DNA of 64,000 nucleotides from Anaeramoeba ignava (GCA_028826165.1 JAPDFW010000092.1:248001-312000); one strand, 5' to 3'; positions 35,972-49,196 are shown, counted from the stretch's first letter. Notes: a model not told the origin generated them from the sequence alone. Numbers and translations are program-made.

Positions 35972-38654
35972 TTATTTTCTTTTTTTAGTTCTTAATTGAG
36001 TTCTTTTGCTAACCCATTTTGGAATAAAAAATGAAATTAAAATTGTAATTATTCCAACTATTGCATTAATATAAAAAACAAAGAAATAATTAAATGGATA
36101 TTTAAGTGAATTTGTTAAAGACCAAGAATAAATTGATCCACTAACTATTTTTGTTTAGATTGATTAAATATTTTAATTTTAATTTTAAATTTAATTTTAA
36201 TTTTAATTTTAATTTTAATTTTAATTTTAATTTTAATTCCATTAATTTTAATTACGAATAGATTTTCAAAACTTTTGAAAAAGATTTATTTTGATATTAA
36301 AATTTTGATTTTGATTTTCCAATTTTCCATTAATGATTTTTAATTTTAGTTTTAAAGATTTTTATTTTAATTTTGATTTTGATTTTAATTTTCATTTTGA
36401 TTTTGATTTTGATTTTGATTTTGATTTTGATTTTGATTTTGATTTTGATTTTTTTGATTTTGATTTTGATTTTGATTTTGATTTTGATTTTGATTTTGAT
36501 TTTGATTTTAATTTTGATTTTGATTTTGAATTTAGATTTTGATTTTGATTTTGATTTTGATTTTGATTTGATTTTGGTTTTGATTTTGATTTTGAATTTT
36601 AAATAATAAATTTTGATTTTTAAATAATAAATAATAAAAATGAATTATTGATTATTAAAAAAAGACTTGTAAAAGCTATTGTAATGGTTCCATAACTTGT
36701 TGTATAAATTAATAAAAAGAAAACCCATGTTGCTTTTGTTCCATATTTTTGATCAATTATTGATAAACAAGGAAATGAAATTATAAAAATAGAGTTGATA
36801 ACTAGTATTGATCTGTATAAATTAATAGGTGAAAAATATTTGGCAATTCTTGGATAAATTATCATTTGGAAAAAAAGATATGATGCACTTGCAACTGCAT
36901 TTCCAATAGCAATATTACTTGGTGAAAATCCTAATCCTGAATCACTTTTGGATTGAAAACAAAAAATTGGAACAACTGTTTCAAATAAAACAATATAAAA
37001 TCTATTTGTTATTGTTATTATTATTTATATTTTGAAATTGTTAAATTTGTTTGTAAATTGAATATGATTTTTTTTAAATTAAACTAACGAAGTTAATCCA
37101 TATAATAAACATGGTAATATAGCATATTTATGGCTTTTAATAAATTCCTTAAATGTTTGTTGTCCATTATCATTAAAATATTTATCATAATATCTATAAT
37201 CATTTTCATCAGTTATTTTCTCATTTTCATTTTTATTTTCTACAATTTCTTCTATTTCATCTCCAAGTTTATCTGAACTAATTAAATTTGGATCAGTTTC
37301 GGTTTCTGTTTCACTTTCAATTTCAGCTTCAGTTTTAAAATCATCTTCTGGGAAAATTGGATAAAGTTCTTGCCATTCATCATCTTCTTGATTATTACCA
37401 TTATTTGATCTCATTTCTTTCATTTGCTTTTTAATATCTTTTTCAAAATCAATAGTTTCAAATTCATCAAGAATAATATCAATTTGTTTATATTGATTTG
37501 CATAATAAAAAAATGATTTAGGATCAACAATAATTTTAGGAAAAATTTGAGATTCAAGCTTATTTGTAAAATTTTTAGGAGACATTAAATCACAACTAAA
37601 TAAAGGTCTTCTTTTTAATAAAGTTTCTTTCAAAAATAATAAATTAATAAAGAATGCAACTAAAGATAAAGCAGCAGAAATTGCATTTGGAAGGAAATAA
37701 GGATATTTATCAAGAAAACTTCCTTTTTCAACATCAAGTTCAACTGTATATCCTCCTAATAATTGTCCAATAACTTTTTGGATATTTATTTTAATATTTT
37801 GGATATTTTAATATTTATTTGATATTTGGATATTTTGATATTTTGGATATTTTGATATTTTGATATTTTGGATATTTTGATATTTTGGATATTTTAATAT
37901 TTTAATATTTTAATATTTTGGATATTTAATAATATTTAGATATTTAATAATATTTTGGATATTTTAATATTTACTTCCACCAATTCCATATCCAAAACCA
38001 AGAGCAGACATACAAAATGCTTGATTTCCTGATTTACATATTTCATTTAACATCGTCTTTTTAATTTTAATTTTAATTTTAAATTATGAATTTTTGAATT
38101 TAAGAAAAAAAAAGTGGAAAGTGGAATTTTATTTTTTTTGTTTGTTTAAATTTACTTTTTCCATTCCAAGATTTGCTTGAAAATGATTAAATAAAAAATG
38201 ATTAAATAAAGATCCAAAAAAATATATTTTGTTGTTAAAAGAATAAAATCAATTTACCAAAAGAAGACCAGATAATCCATAATTAAGAAAAACCCACCAA
38301 ATTGTAAAAGTAAATCCAAATAAAAAAGATGTAAATGATAAAACAAGATTTCCAAAAAGAATTATTTTTTTTCTTCCAATTTTATCAGATAATTTCCCAA
38401 AAAAAAAAGCTAAAATTATAATTTATTTTAAATTCAAAATAAATCAATATTTAATAAAGAATTGATTAATTACAACTAAATAATTGACAAATTTGATAAG
38501 TTGAATAAAATAAACCAACTAAATAACCAACTTGTGATTTTGAATTTGTAACTTTAAATGATTCAATCATAAAAGGAACATAAGAAAAATATTGAAGATA
38601 AGTTATGCTTTCAATAATATAAGAAAGTGAAACTATTCCTATTTGACTCCACAT
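35972..38654 (-). pseudogene. MFS transporter C, disrupted copy
   Basis: Exons 1-6 and 8 are recognisable (MWSQIGIVSLSYIIES start; SQVGYLVGLFYSTYQICQ; FFGKLSDKIGRKK; CDLMSPKNFTNK; exon 8 from SGSIYSWSLTNS to KKRK then TAA). Three defects are visible. Exon 2 lost one base at its end (CCAAAAG against CCATAAAG in copy D), shifting the frame. Exon 6 lacks the final ARPFR and its donor site. Exon 7 is reduced to a degenerate stub at ~36250-36280, with the rest replaced by a TTTTGA array. The loop in exon 5 is still open, so decay is recent. A functional product is unlikely. Confidence 0.8.
36361..36600. repeat. TTTTGA hexamer array replacing MFS-C exon 7
   Basis: About 38 TTTTGA units, with a few TTTTAA, lie where the exon 6 donor, intron 6 and most of exon 7 are found in the paralogs. 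Confidence 0.93.
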
Positions 38655-39101
38655 CTAATTTTTTAATAACAAACAAAAATAGATTTTGATATTTCAAAAA
38701 CTAAAATGAAATTATAAACAAAGAAAAAAAATGAAATTTATAACAGAAAAAAAAATTTATTTAAGATGATTTGGAAATATAACTTTGAGTAATCGAATTC
38801 AAAAAGAAAATTTATTTTTTTTCAGATCATTTCTTCGTTTTATTTATTCTAAGTTTAATTATCTTTGCCTCTTTTATTATTTTAATTTAAATCAACTTAA
38901 ATAAAAAGATTTTTAATTTTTTTGGGGAGTATCTTCATTCATTTTTAAACACTTTTTCATTTATAAAATTAAAACAGAAATGTTCAAAAAATAAAAATTA
39001 AAACAAAAAATAAATTCGAAAAATTATTTTATTTATTTTGATTAAATTAAAAAAGAAAAGAATTTGATCATAAATTGGGAAAAAACAAAGAAAAAAAATA
39101 T
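38655..39101. other. Intergenic spacer between MFS-C and MFS-D
   Basis: Contains the 5' flank of MFS-C and the 3' flank of MFS-D. There is a less A/T-pure stretch at 38765-38885, but I could not identify a gene or RNA in it. Confidence 0.4.
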
Positions 39102-42100
39102 TCAAATTAAATTTTCATTTTCATTTTCATTTTCATTTTCATTTTCATTTATAATTTTCATTTTTATCTTTAATTCATTTCTTTTTTTACTTCTTAAAAC
39201 ACTTCTTTTGTTAATCCATTTTGGAATAAAAAATGAAACAATGAATGTAATTATTCCAATTACAACAGAAATATAAAAAACAAAGAAATAATTAAATGGA
39301 TATTTAAGTGAATTTGTTAAAGACCAAGAATAAACTGATCCACTAACTATTTTTGTTTAGATTGATTAAATATTTTTAGATTGATTGAATATTTTTGGAT
39401 TGATTAAATATTTTTAGATTAATTAAATATTTTTAGATTGATTAAATAATTTTAGATTGATTAAATATTTTTGGATTAATTAAATAACTTTGGATTAATT
39501 AAATAATTTTGGATTAATTAAATATTTCTAATTTTAATTTTAATTTTAATTTTGATTTTGATTTTGATTTTGATTTTGATTTTAATTTTAATTTTAATTT
39601 TAATTTTAATATTTTTGGATTAATTAAATAATTTTAGATTGATTAAATATTTTTAATTTTAATTTTGATTTTGATTAAATGATTTTGATTTTAATTTTAA
39701 TTTTAATTTTAGTTTTAATTTTAATTTTAATTTTGATTTTAATTTTAATTTTAATTTTAATTTTAATATTTTTGGATTAATTAAATGTTTTTAGATTGAT
39801 TAAATATTTTTAGATTGATTAAATATTTTTGGATTAATTAAATATTTTTAATTTTAATTTTGATTTTGATTAAATGATTTTGATTTTAATTTTAATTTTA
39901 ATTTTAATTTTAATTTTAATTTTAATTTTATTTACGAATAGGTCCAAAACTTTTAAAAAGAGCTGCAAATGTTTGTCCAATTCCATTAATACTTCCAATT
40001 CTATTTTTAAAAATTTTGGATTTTGAATTTTAAATAATAAATAATAAAAATGGAAAAATTACCTAAATGGTCTTGCAGAATTATTAACTACTAAAAAAAG
40101 ACTTGTAAAAGCAATAGATTCCAATCCAAAATTTATTGTATAAATTAATAAAAAGAAAACCCATGTTACTTTTTTTCCATATTTTTGATCAATTATTGAT
40201 AAATAAGGAAATGAAATTATAAAAATAGAACTAATAATTATTATTGATCTGAATAAATTAATAGGTGAAAAATATTTGGAAATTCTTGGATAAACTATCA
40301 TTTGGAAAAAAAGATATGATGCACATGATACTGCATTTCCAATAGCAATATCACTTGGTGAAAATCCTAATCCTGAATCACTTTTGGATTGAAAACAAAA
40401 GATTGGAACAACTGTATCAAATATTCCATAAAAAAGTCTGTTGTTGTTATTGTTGTTATTATTATTTATATTTTGAAATTGTTAAATTTGTTTGTAAATT
40501 GAATATGATTTTTTTAAATTAAACTAACGAAACTAATCCATATAATAAACATGGTAATATAACATATTTATGGCTTTTAATAAATTCCTTAAATGTTTGT
40601 TGTCCATTATCATTAAAATATTTATCATAATATCTATAATCATTTTCATCAGTTATTTTCTTTTTTTCATTTTGATTTTCTTCTATTTCTTCTTCAATTT
40701 CATCTGAACTAATTAAATTTGGATCAGTTTCGGTTTCAATTTCAGTTTCACTTCCACTTTCACTTCCACTTTCAGTTTTAAAATCATCTTCTGGGAAAAT
40801 TGGAAGAATTTCTTTCCATTCATCTTCTCTTTTTTTATTATTAATAACATTATTTGATCTCATTTCTTTCATTTGTTTTTTAATATCTTTTTCAAAATCA
40901 ATAGTTTTGAATTCATCTAAAATAATTTCAATTTGTTTATATTGATTTGCATAATAAAAAAATGATTTTCTATCAACAATAATTTTGGAAAGTTTTTTTG
41001 ATTCAGGTTTATTTGTAAAATTTTCAGGAGACATTAAATCACAATCAAATAAAGGTCTTCTTTTTAATAAAGTTTCTTTCAAAAATATTAAAACAATAAT
41101 AAATGAAACTAAAGATAAAGCAGCAGAAATTGCATTTGGAAGGAAATAAGGATATTTATCAAGAAAACTTCCTTTTTCAACATCAAGTTCAACTGTATAT
41201 CCTCCTAATAATGGTGCAATAACTTTTTGAATTTTTATTAATAATATTTTAATATTTTAATATTTTAATATTTTAATATTTTGGATATTTTGGATATTTT
41301 AATATTTTGGATATTTATTGATATTTTAATATTTTAATATTTTGGATATTTTAATATTTTAATATTTTAATATTTTAATATTTTAATATTTTAATATTTT
41401 AATATTTTGATATTTTGGATATTTTGGATATTTTAATATTTTAATATTTTGATATTTTGGATATTTTGATATTTTGGATATTTTGATATTTTGGATATTT
41501 TAATATTTTAATATTTTAATATTTTAATATTTTAATATTTTGGATATTTAATAATATTTATTAATATTTTGGATATTTATTAATAATATTTTGGATATTT
41601 TAATATTTTGGATATTTTAATATTTACTTCCACCAATTCCATATCCAAAACCAAGAGCAGACATACAAAATGCTTGATTTCCTGAACTACATATTTCATT
41701 TAACATTGTCTTTTTAATTTTAATTTTAATTTTAAATTATGAATTTTTGAATTTAAGAAAAAAAAAGTGGAAAGTGGAATTTTATTTTTTTTGTTTGTTT
41801 AAATTTACTTTTTCCATTCCAAGATTTGCTTGAAAATGATTAAATAAAAAATGATTAAATAAAGATCCAAAAAATATATTTTGTTGTTAAAAGAATAAAA
41901 TCAATTTACCATAAAGAAGACCAGATAATCCATAATTAAGAAAAACCCACCAAATTGTAAAAGTAAATCCAAATAAAAAAGATGTAAATGATAAAGCAAG
42001 ATTTCCAAAAAGAATTATTTTCTTTCTTCCAATTTTATCAGATAATTTCCCAAAAAAAAAAGCTAAAATTATAATTAATTTTAAATTCAAAATAAATCAA

Positions 42101-42307
42101 TATTTAATAAAGAATTGATTAATTACAACTAAAAAATTGGCAAATTTGATAAGTTGAATAAAATAAACCAACTAAATAACCAACTTGTGATTTTGAATTT
42201 GTAACTTTAAATGATTCAATCATAAAAGGAACATAAGGAGAAATTTGAAGAGAAGCTATACATTCAGTTGTAAAAGTAAACGTAATTACTCCTATTTGTC
42301 CTAACAT
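39102..42307 (-). CDS. MFS transporter D (ZIFL-like), intact, 604 aa
   Basis: Exons 42127-42307, 41910-42062, 41809-41828 (20 nt), 41628-41709, 40529-41222, 40063-40437, 39936-40000 and 39102-39346 join in frame to a TGA. The same family motifs are present (SPYVPFMIESF, GKLSDKIGRKKIILFG, microexon NLGMEK, TMLNEICSSGNQAFCMS). The Glu/Ser/Thr-rich central loop (SGSESGSETEIETETDPN) differs most from copy B. The C-tail has a run of Asn-Glu dipeptides encoded by an ATTTTC microsatellite. It is probably a secondary exporter of unknown substrate. Copies C, D and E form a subgroup (MWSQIG/MLGQIG starts, VPFMIESFKV) separate from A and B (MWKQI, IPFMIESFHV). Confidence 0.82.
39355..39930. repeat. Mixed 19-bp and TTTTAA/TTTTGA repeats, MFS-D intron 7
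   Basis: Alternating blocks of ATTGATTAAATATTTTTAG and TTTTAA/TTTTGA hexamers inside the 589-bp intron. Confidence 0.92.
41232..41625. repeat. TTTTAATA/TTTTGGATA minisatellite, MFS-D intron 4
   Basis: 8-9-bp units inside intron 41223-41627 (405 bp). Confidence 0.92.
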
Positions 42308-42676
42308 TTAATTTTTTAATAATAAAAATCAAAAACAAAATTTTATTATTAAAAAGAAAAATGAAAAAAAAATTTTTATAACAGAAAAAAAAATGAATTT
42401 AAATTTCTTATTAAAAAAAAGAAAATTAAGATCCTTTTAAATTATAAAAAAAAGAAAAACTCGATCAAAAATGTCGTGAAAACTAAAATTAAGATCATTT
42501 TTTTTATTTTTTTTATTATAAAAATAATAAAAACAAGACAAAAAAAAAGAAGAAAAAAGAACTAAAAAGAAATAATTAATTTCAAATAAAAGAAGAAATT
42601 ACTTTTTATTTTTTTATTTATGAGGAAAAATTGGAAAAATTTATTTTGGAAAAACAAAACAAAAAAGAAACATTAT
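42308..42676. promoter_or_regulatory. 5' flank of MFS-D with a block shared with MFS-E
   Basis: TGTCGTGAAAACTAAAATTA (42472-42491) lies 165 bp before the MFS-D start. TGTCGTGGAAACTAAAATTA lies 143 bp before the MFS-E start (46959-46978). Both are given on the plus strand. The block is unusually non-A/T for this DNA and may be a conserved promoter element or simply paralog identity. Confidence 0.35.
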
Positions 42677-45600
42677 TTAAATATTATTTTCATTTTGATT
42701 TTGATTTTCATTTTCATTTTCATTTTCATTTTCATTTATAATTTTCATTTTTATCTTTAATTCATTTCTTTTTTTATTTCTTAAAACACTTCTTTTGTTA
42801 ATCCATTTTGGAATAAAAAATGAAACAATGAATGTAATTATTCCAATTACAACAGAAATATAAAAAACAAAGAAATAATTAAATGGATATTTAAGTGAAT
42901 TTGTTAAAGACCAAGAATAAATTGATCCACTAACTATTTTTGTTTAGATTGATTAAATATTTTTAGATTAATTAAATATTTTTAGATTGATTAAATAATT
43001 TTTAGATTAATTAAATATTTTTGGATTGATTAAATATTTTTAGATTGATTAAATAATTTTAGATTGATTAAATATTTTTGGATTAATTAAATAACTTTGG
43101 ATTAATTAAATAATTTTAGATTAATTAAATATTTTTAGATTAATTAAATATTTTTAGATTAATTAAATATTTTTGGATTGATTAAATATTTTTAGATTGA
43201 TTAAATAATTTTAGATTGATTAAATAATTTTGGATTAATTAAATAATTTTAGATTAATTAAATAATTTTAGATTGATTAAATAATTTTTAGATTAATTAA
43301 ATAATTTTAGATTGATTAAATAACTTTGGATTAATTAAATATTTTTAGATTAATTAAATATTTTTAGATTGATTAAATAATTTTAGATTGATTAAATAAT
43401 TTTGGATTGATTAAATATTTTTAGATTAATTAAATATTTTTGGATTGATTAAATATTTTTAGATTGATTAAATATTTTGGATTAAATAATTTTTAGATTA
43501 ATTAAATATTTTTAGATTGATTAAATATTTTTAGATTGATTAAATATTTTTGGATTAATTAAATATTTTTAGATTAATTAAATATTTTTGGATTGATTAA
43601 ATATTTTTAGATTGATTAAATATTTTTGGATTGATTAAATATTTTTGGATTAATTAAATATTTTTGGATTGATTAAATATTTTTAGATTGATTAAATAAT
43701 TTTTAGATTAATTAAATATTTTTAGATTGATTAAATAATTTTAGATTAATTAAATATTTTTAGATTAATTAAATATTTTTAGATTGATTAAATAATTTTG
43801 GATTAATTAAATATTTTTAGATTAATTAAATATTTTTAGATTAATTAAATATTTTTAGATTAATTAAATATTTTTGGATTAATTAAATATTTTTAGATTG
43901 ATTAAATATTTTTAGATTGATTGAATATTTTTAGATTGATTAAATATTTTTAGATTGATTAAATATTTTTAGATTGATTAAATATTTTTAGATTAATTAA
44001 ATATTTTTAGATTGATTAAATATTTTTAGATTAATTAAATATTTTTAGATTGATTAAATAATATTTTTAGATTGATTAAATATTTTTAGATTGATTAAAT
44101 ATTTTTAGATTGATTAAATATTTTTGGATTGATTAAATATTTTTAGATTGATTAAATATTTTTAGATTAATTAAATATTTTTAGATTAATTAAATATTTT
44201 TGGATTAATTAAATAATTTTTAGATTGATTAAATAATTTTTAGATTAATTAAATATTTTTTTGGATTGATTAAATATTTTTAGATTGATTAAATATTTTT
44301 GGATTAATTAAATATTTTTAGATTGATTGAATATTTTTAGATTGATTAAATATTTTTAGATTAATTAAATATTTTTGGATTAATTAAATATTTTTTTAGA
44401 TTAATTAAATATTTTTGGATTGATTAAATATTTTTAGATTGATTAAATATTTTTGGATTAATTAAATATTTTTAGATTGATTAAATATTTTTAGATTAAT
44501 TAAATATTTTTAGATTGATTAAATATTTTTAGATTAATTAAATATTTTTAGATTAATTAAATAATTTTAGATTAATTAAATAATTTTGATTGATTAAATA
44601 TTTTTAGATTAATTAAATATTTTTAGATTGATTAAATAATTTTGGATTAATTAAATAACTTTAGATTGATTAAATATTTTTAGATTAATTAAATATTTTT
44701 GGATTGATTAAATATTTTTGGATTGATTAAATAATTTTGATTTTAATTTTAATTTTAATTTTGATTTTGATTTTGATTTTATTTACGAATAGGTCCAAAA
44801 CTTCTAAAAAATGCACAAATTGTTTGTCCAATTCCATTAATACTTCCAATTCTATTTTTAAAGATTTTGATTTTGAATTTTAAATAATAAATAATAAAAA
44901 TAGAAAAATTACCTAAATGGTCTTGCAGAATTATTGATTATTAAAAAAAGACTTGTGTAAGCAATAGATTCCAATCCATAATTTATTGTATAAATTAATA
45001 AAAAGAAAACCCATGTTGTTTTTGTTCCATATTTTTGATCAATTATTGATAAATAAGGAAATGAAATTATAAAAATAGAACTAATAATTATTATTGATCT
45101 GTATAAATTAATAGGTGAAAAATATTTAGCAAGTTGTGGATAAACTATCATTTGGAAAAAAAGATATGATGCACATGATACTGAATTTCCAATAGCAATA
45201 TCACTTGGTGAAAATCCTAATCCTGAATCACTTTTAGATTGAAAACAAAAGATTGGAACAACTGTATCAAATATTCCATAAAAAAATCTATTGTTGTTAT
45301 TATTGTTGTTATTATTTATATTTTGAAAATTGTTAAATTTGTTTGTAAATTGGATATGATTTTTTTAAATTAAACTAACGCAATTAATCCATATAATAAA
45401 CATGGTAATATAACATATTTATGATTTTTTATAAATTCTCCAAATGTTTGTTGTCCATTATCATTAAAATATTTATCATAATATCTATAATCATTTTCAT
45501 CAGTTATTTTCTTTTTTTGGTTTTGATTTTCATTTTCATTTTCATTTTCGATTTTCTTCAATTTCATCTGAACTAAATAAATTTGGATCAGTTTCGGTTT

Positions 45601-46816
45601 CAATTTCAGTTTCACTTACAACCTCAGTTTTAAAATCATCTTCTGGGAAAATTGGAAGAATTTCTTTCCATTCATCATCCTCTTTTTTATTATTAATAAC
45701 ACTATTTGATCTCATTTCTTTCATTTGTTTTTTAATATCTTTTTCAAAATCAATAGTTTTAAATTCATCTAAAATAATTTCAATTTGTTTATATTGATTT
45801 GCATAATAAAAAAATGATTTTCTATCAACAATAATTTTGGAAAGTTTTTTTGATTCAGGTTTATTTGTAAAATTTTCAGGAGACATTAAATCACAATCAA
45901 ATAAAGGTCTTCTTTTTAATAAAGTTTCTTTCAAAAATATTAAAACAATAATAAATGCAACTAAAGATAAAGCAGCAGAAATTGCATTTGGAAGGAAATA
46001 AGGATATTTATCAAGAAAATTTCCTTTTTCAACATCAAGTTCAACTGTATATCCTCCTAATAATGGTGCAATAACTTTTTGGATTTTTATTAATAATATT
46101 TTAATATTTTAATATTTATTAATATTTATTAATATTTACTTCCACCAATTCCATATCCAAAACCAAGAGCAGACATACAAAATGCTTGATTTCCTGAACT
46201 ACATATTTCATTTAACATCGTCTTTTTAATTTTAATTTTAAATTATGAATTTTTGAATTTAAGAAAAAAGTGGAAAGTGGAATTATATTTTTTTTGTTTG
46301 TTTAAATTTACTTTTTCAATTCCAAGATTTGCTTGAAAATGATTAAATAAAAAATGATTAAATAAAGATCCAAAAAAATATATTTTGTTGTTAAAAGAAT
46401 AAAATCAATTTACCATAAAGAAGACCAGATAATCCATAATTAAGAAAAACCCACCAAATTGTAAAAGTAAATCCAAATAAAAAAGATGTAAATGATAAAA
46501 CAAGATTCCCAAAAAGAATTATTTTTCTTTCTTCCAATTTTATCAGATAATTTCCCAAAAAAAAAAGCTAAAATTATAATTTATTTTAAATTCAAAATAA
46601 ATCAATATTTAATAAAGAATTGATTAATTAATTACAACTAAATAATTGACAAATTTGATAAGTTGAATAAAATAAACCAACTAAATAACCAACTTGTGAT
46701 TTTGAATTTGTAACTTTAAATGATTCAATCATAAAAGGAACATAAGGAAAAATTTGAAGATAAACTATACATTCAATAATATAAGAAAGTGAAACTATTC
46801 CTATTTGACTCCACAT
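42677..46816 (-). pseudogene. MFS transporter E, two frameshifts
   Basis: All eight exons of the family are recognisable, from MWSQIGIVSLSYIIEC to an Asn-Glu-rich tail ending at TAA 42677. Exon 2 has one extra base (TTATTTTTC against TTATTTTC in copy D), which breaks the frame after GRKK. Exon 5 has one extra base near 45550 (DEIEEN, then a frame change), so the loop runs into TGA, while the following KKKITDENDYRYYDKYF continues in another frame. Two independent +1 shifts make a functional protein unlikely unless both are sequence errors. It carries the longest final intron of the five (42934-44780, 1847 bp) but the shortest intron 4 (65 bp). Confidence 0.75.
42945..44735. repeat. 19-bp ATTGATTAAATATTTTTAG minisatellite, MFS-E intron 7
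   Basis: About 95 copies with two main variable positions: GATTGATT or GATTAATT, and TTTTTAG or TTTTTGG. They are strictly confined to the intron. Confidence 0.96.
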
Positions 46817-47201
46817 TTAATTTTTTAATAAAAAAAAAAAAAAAGAAAAAGAAAAGAAGAAGAAGAAAACCGAATTTAAATTTAGGGACAAAAAAAAAAT
46901 AAAAAAATGAAAATTAAAAATTAAAAAAAAAATAATTTAAATTTAATCCAATTAAATTTGTCGTGGAAACTAAAATTAAAAACTTTTTTTTTTTTTTAAA
47001 AAATAAATTTTTTCCTCTTAATTTTTCCTCATTTCCTTTTTGATCCCTGTTTTGTTTTGTTTTGTTTTGTTTTATTTTGTTTTGTTTACAAAAATTAATA
47101 AATAACTTTAATTCATTTTCTCTTTTTAATCATTTTCAATAATAAAAATAATAAAAATTAAAAATTAAAATAATTATAAATTTTTGTTTTTTGATTATTT
47201 G
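46817..47201. other. Spacer between sorting nexin and MFS-E
   Basis: A-rich 5' flank of MFS-E, including the shared TGTCGTGG block, then a TTTTG pentamer run at about 47047-47088. No gene seen. Confidence 0.5.
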
Positions 47202-49196
47202 TTATTTTTTCTCAAAAATTCCTTTTGAAATTTGAATATTTGATATTGTTTTTTCCGCTTTAGAAAAAGATTCAACTAACTAAAAATTAAAAATTAAAAA
47301 TTAAAAATTAAAAATTAATTTTTAATTTTAATTTTTGGATTTTGAATTGGATTTTTAATTGAATTTTTAAATTTACTTTATTACAATAATCTTTTTGAGA
47401 ACAAAAATATTCTTTGATTTTGGATTTCATTTCTAATATTCTTTTTTGACGATAGTTTTCAAGTTCAGCCATAACAATACTCCCTTTAATTGATAAATTT
47501 TTTTTAGCTTCTTCAAATCTTTTTTTTTGTTTTTCATTTTTCTTTTGATTTTCCACTTTTGAAAAAGAATTTTTTTTGGAAATGAATTCTGAATAAGAAT
47601 TATCAAAATGTTTAAGCACTTCTGCAAAACCTGGGATTATAGAAGTGAAATCGCCAAGATCAAAAATGAATTGTTTCATTTTCTCGATCTTTTTAAAAAA
47701 AAAATTTTTTTAAATTAAAATATTAAATATTAAATTGAAGTATTAAAATGAAATATTAATAACTTGATTTTTTATCGCATCAACTTGAGAATTAAATGCT
47801 TCTTTTATTGATATAACTGAATCTTTCAAATCAATACTATCTTGTGGCCATTCACTTTCTTCTCTCCAATCAAATCCAATTTCAACTAAATCATTTAATG
47901 ATTTAATAAAATCAATTGATGAAACACCAATTTCACTAAGTGATTCATTTTCTAAATTAAATCCTTGTTGTAAATCTTGAATATTTTGATCAAAATTCTC
48001 AATATGAATTCTAAAATCGTCCACATGCTTTTTCATGTGTTGTTCACTCATGATTTCAAGTGAATCCTTTTGAAATAATGGTTTTATAGTTGATGAAAAA
48101 GGACGAATAACTTTATCCGTCATTTTTTGATTTAAAAGCCATTTTTGTTCGTCTGTGTTCTTTATAAAATCAAGAAAAATAAAGGACTGCGAAAGCACAG
48201 GATGCTCTGCAATTTGATGAAGAAATCTTTCCAATTCTTTTCTTCGATTCTCAACAAATATTTCATTGAATTTTCCTGTCACTTTCTTTTCGGGAAGTGT
48301 TGGTATGGAAATAAATGGAAACAACCTCTTAAGTTGGGTTTGAAGCCATCGAAAGTGTGAATATCGATGGAATACTTCATAGTTTCCTGGGGTTGTTAAT
48401 ATAACATATGTCATATATTTTTTAAATTTTCCTTTTTTTGATGTTCCTGTTATTCTTATTTGAAAATTTGGTAAATCTTCCTTCCATTTCCATTGGAAAT
48501 TTTCCTCAATATTATATTCTTCTTCAGGAAATTCATACTGCGTTGTTTCCTGCTGGTTTATTTGCTTATTTTCCTTTTTGGTTTGATTTTCGTCGTTCAG
48601 TTTATTCGTTGTATTTTCTTTATTTTCTTGTTCATTTATATTTTCTTGATTTAATTTATTTTCCATTTTAAGATTATCAGAAATATTTTCCTCATTTTCT
48701 TTTTTTGCATTCAATTCATTTGATATATTTGCAGTTAAACTGTTGTGTTTTTCTTTGTCTTGGTTTATAATTTGATTATTATTATCATTATCATTATCAT
48801 CATCAAAAGAATCTTGAATATATTTAACTTTTTCAATATAACTATTAATTTAATAAAAGGAAATCAAATGTTTCGTTTTTGTTTTTTAAAGAAAATGAAT
48901 AATTGTTTTAAATTTTTAAATGGAATTTAAATTATAAATTACAAAACAGGAAACATTCCCATTTTTCGTGGATCTTTAATTAAATAGCCTGTCATCCAAT
49001 CTATTTAAAAAACAAAAAGAAAATTTAAATTGAAAAATTTTTCTTTTTTTCTTTCTTTTTTTTTGGAAAATTTTTAAAACAAACCTTCATCAGTAAAAAC
49101 AACCATAATTTGATCTCCTTCATTAAAAGAAAGCTCACTAGGTTCAGAAGCTCGAAAATTAAATTTTGCAAGAACAGGAAATTCAACGGAATCCAT
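47202..49196 (-). CDS. SH3-PX-BAR sorting nexin, SNX9/18/33-like (545 aa)
   Basis: Exons 49085-49196, 48943-49000, 47764-48841, 47377-47688 and 47202-47279 join in frame. Residues ~1-62 are an SH3 domain spread over three exons (ALAKF-type start VLAKFNFRASEPSELSFNEG, DQIMVV, then WMTGYL and GMFPVFYIEKV). An acidic Asn/Glu/Lys-rich linker follows. The PX domain is at ~150-270 (NFQIRITGTSKKGKFKKY; YEVFHRYSHFRWLQTQLKRL; NRRKELERFLHQIAEHP). A helical BAR-like region to the end includes MSEQHMKKHVDDFRIHIEN and FDLGDFTSIIPGFAEVLKHF. SNX9-type proteins bind phosphoinositides, shape membrane tubules and recruit dynamin and actin machinery. The C-terminal exon (LVESFSKAEKTISN) completes the last BAR helix. 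Confidence 0.88.

Noticed and set aside
36333-36606. Asp-Phe or Ile-Leu repeat frames on the plus strand
   Set aside because: Translations of the TTTTGA array inside the MFS-C pseudogene.
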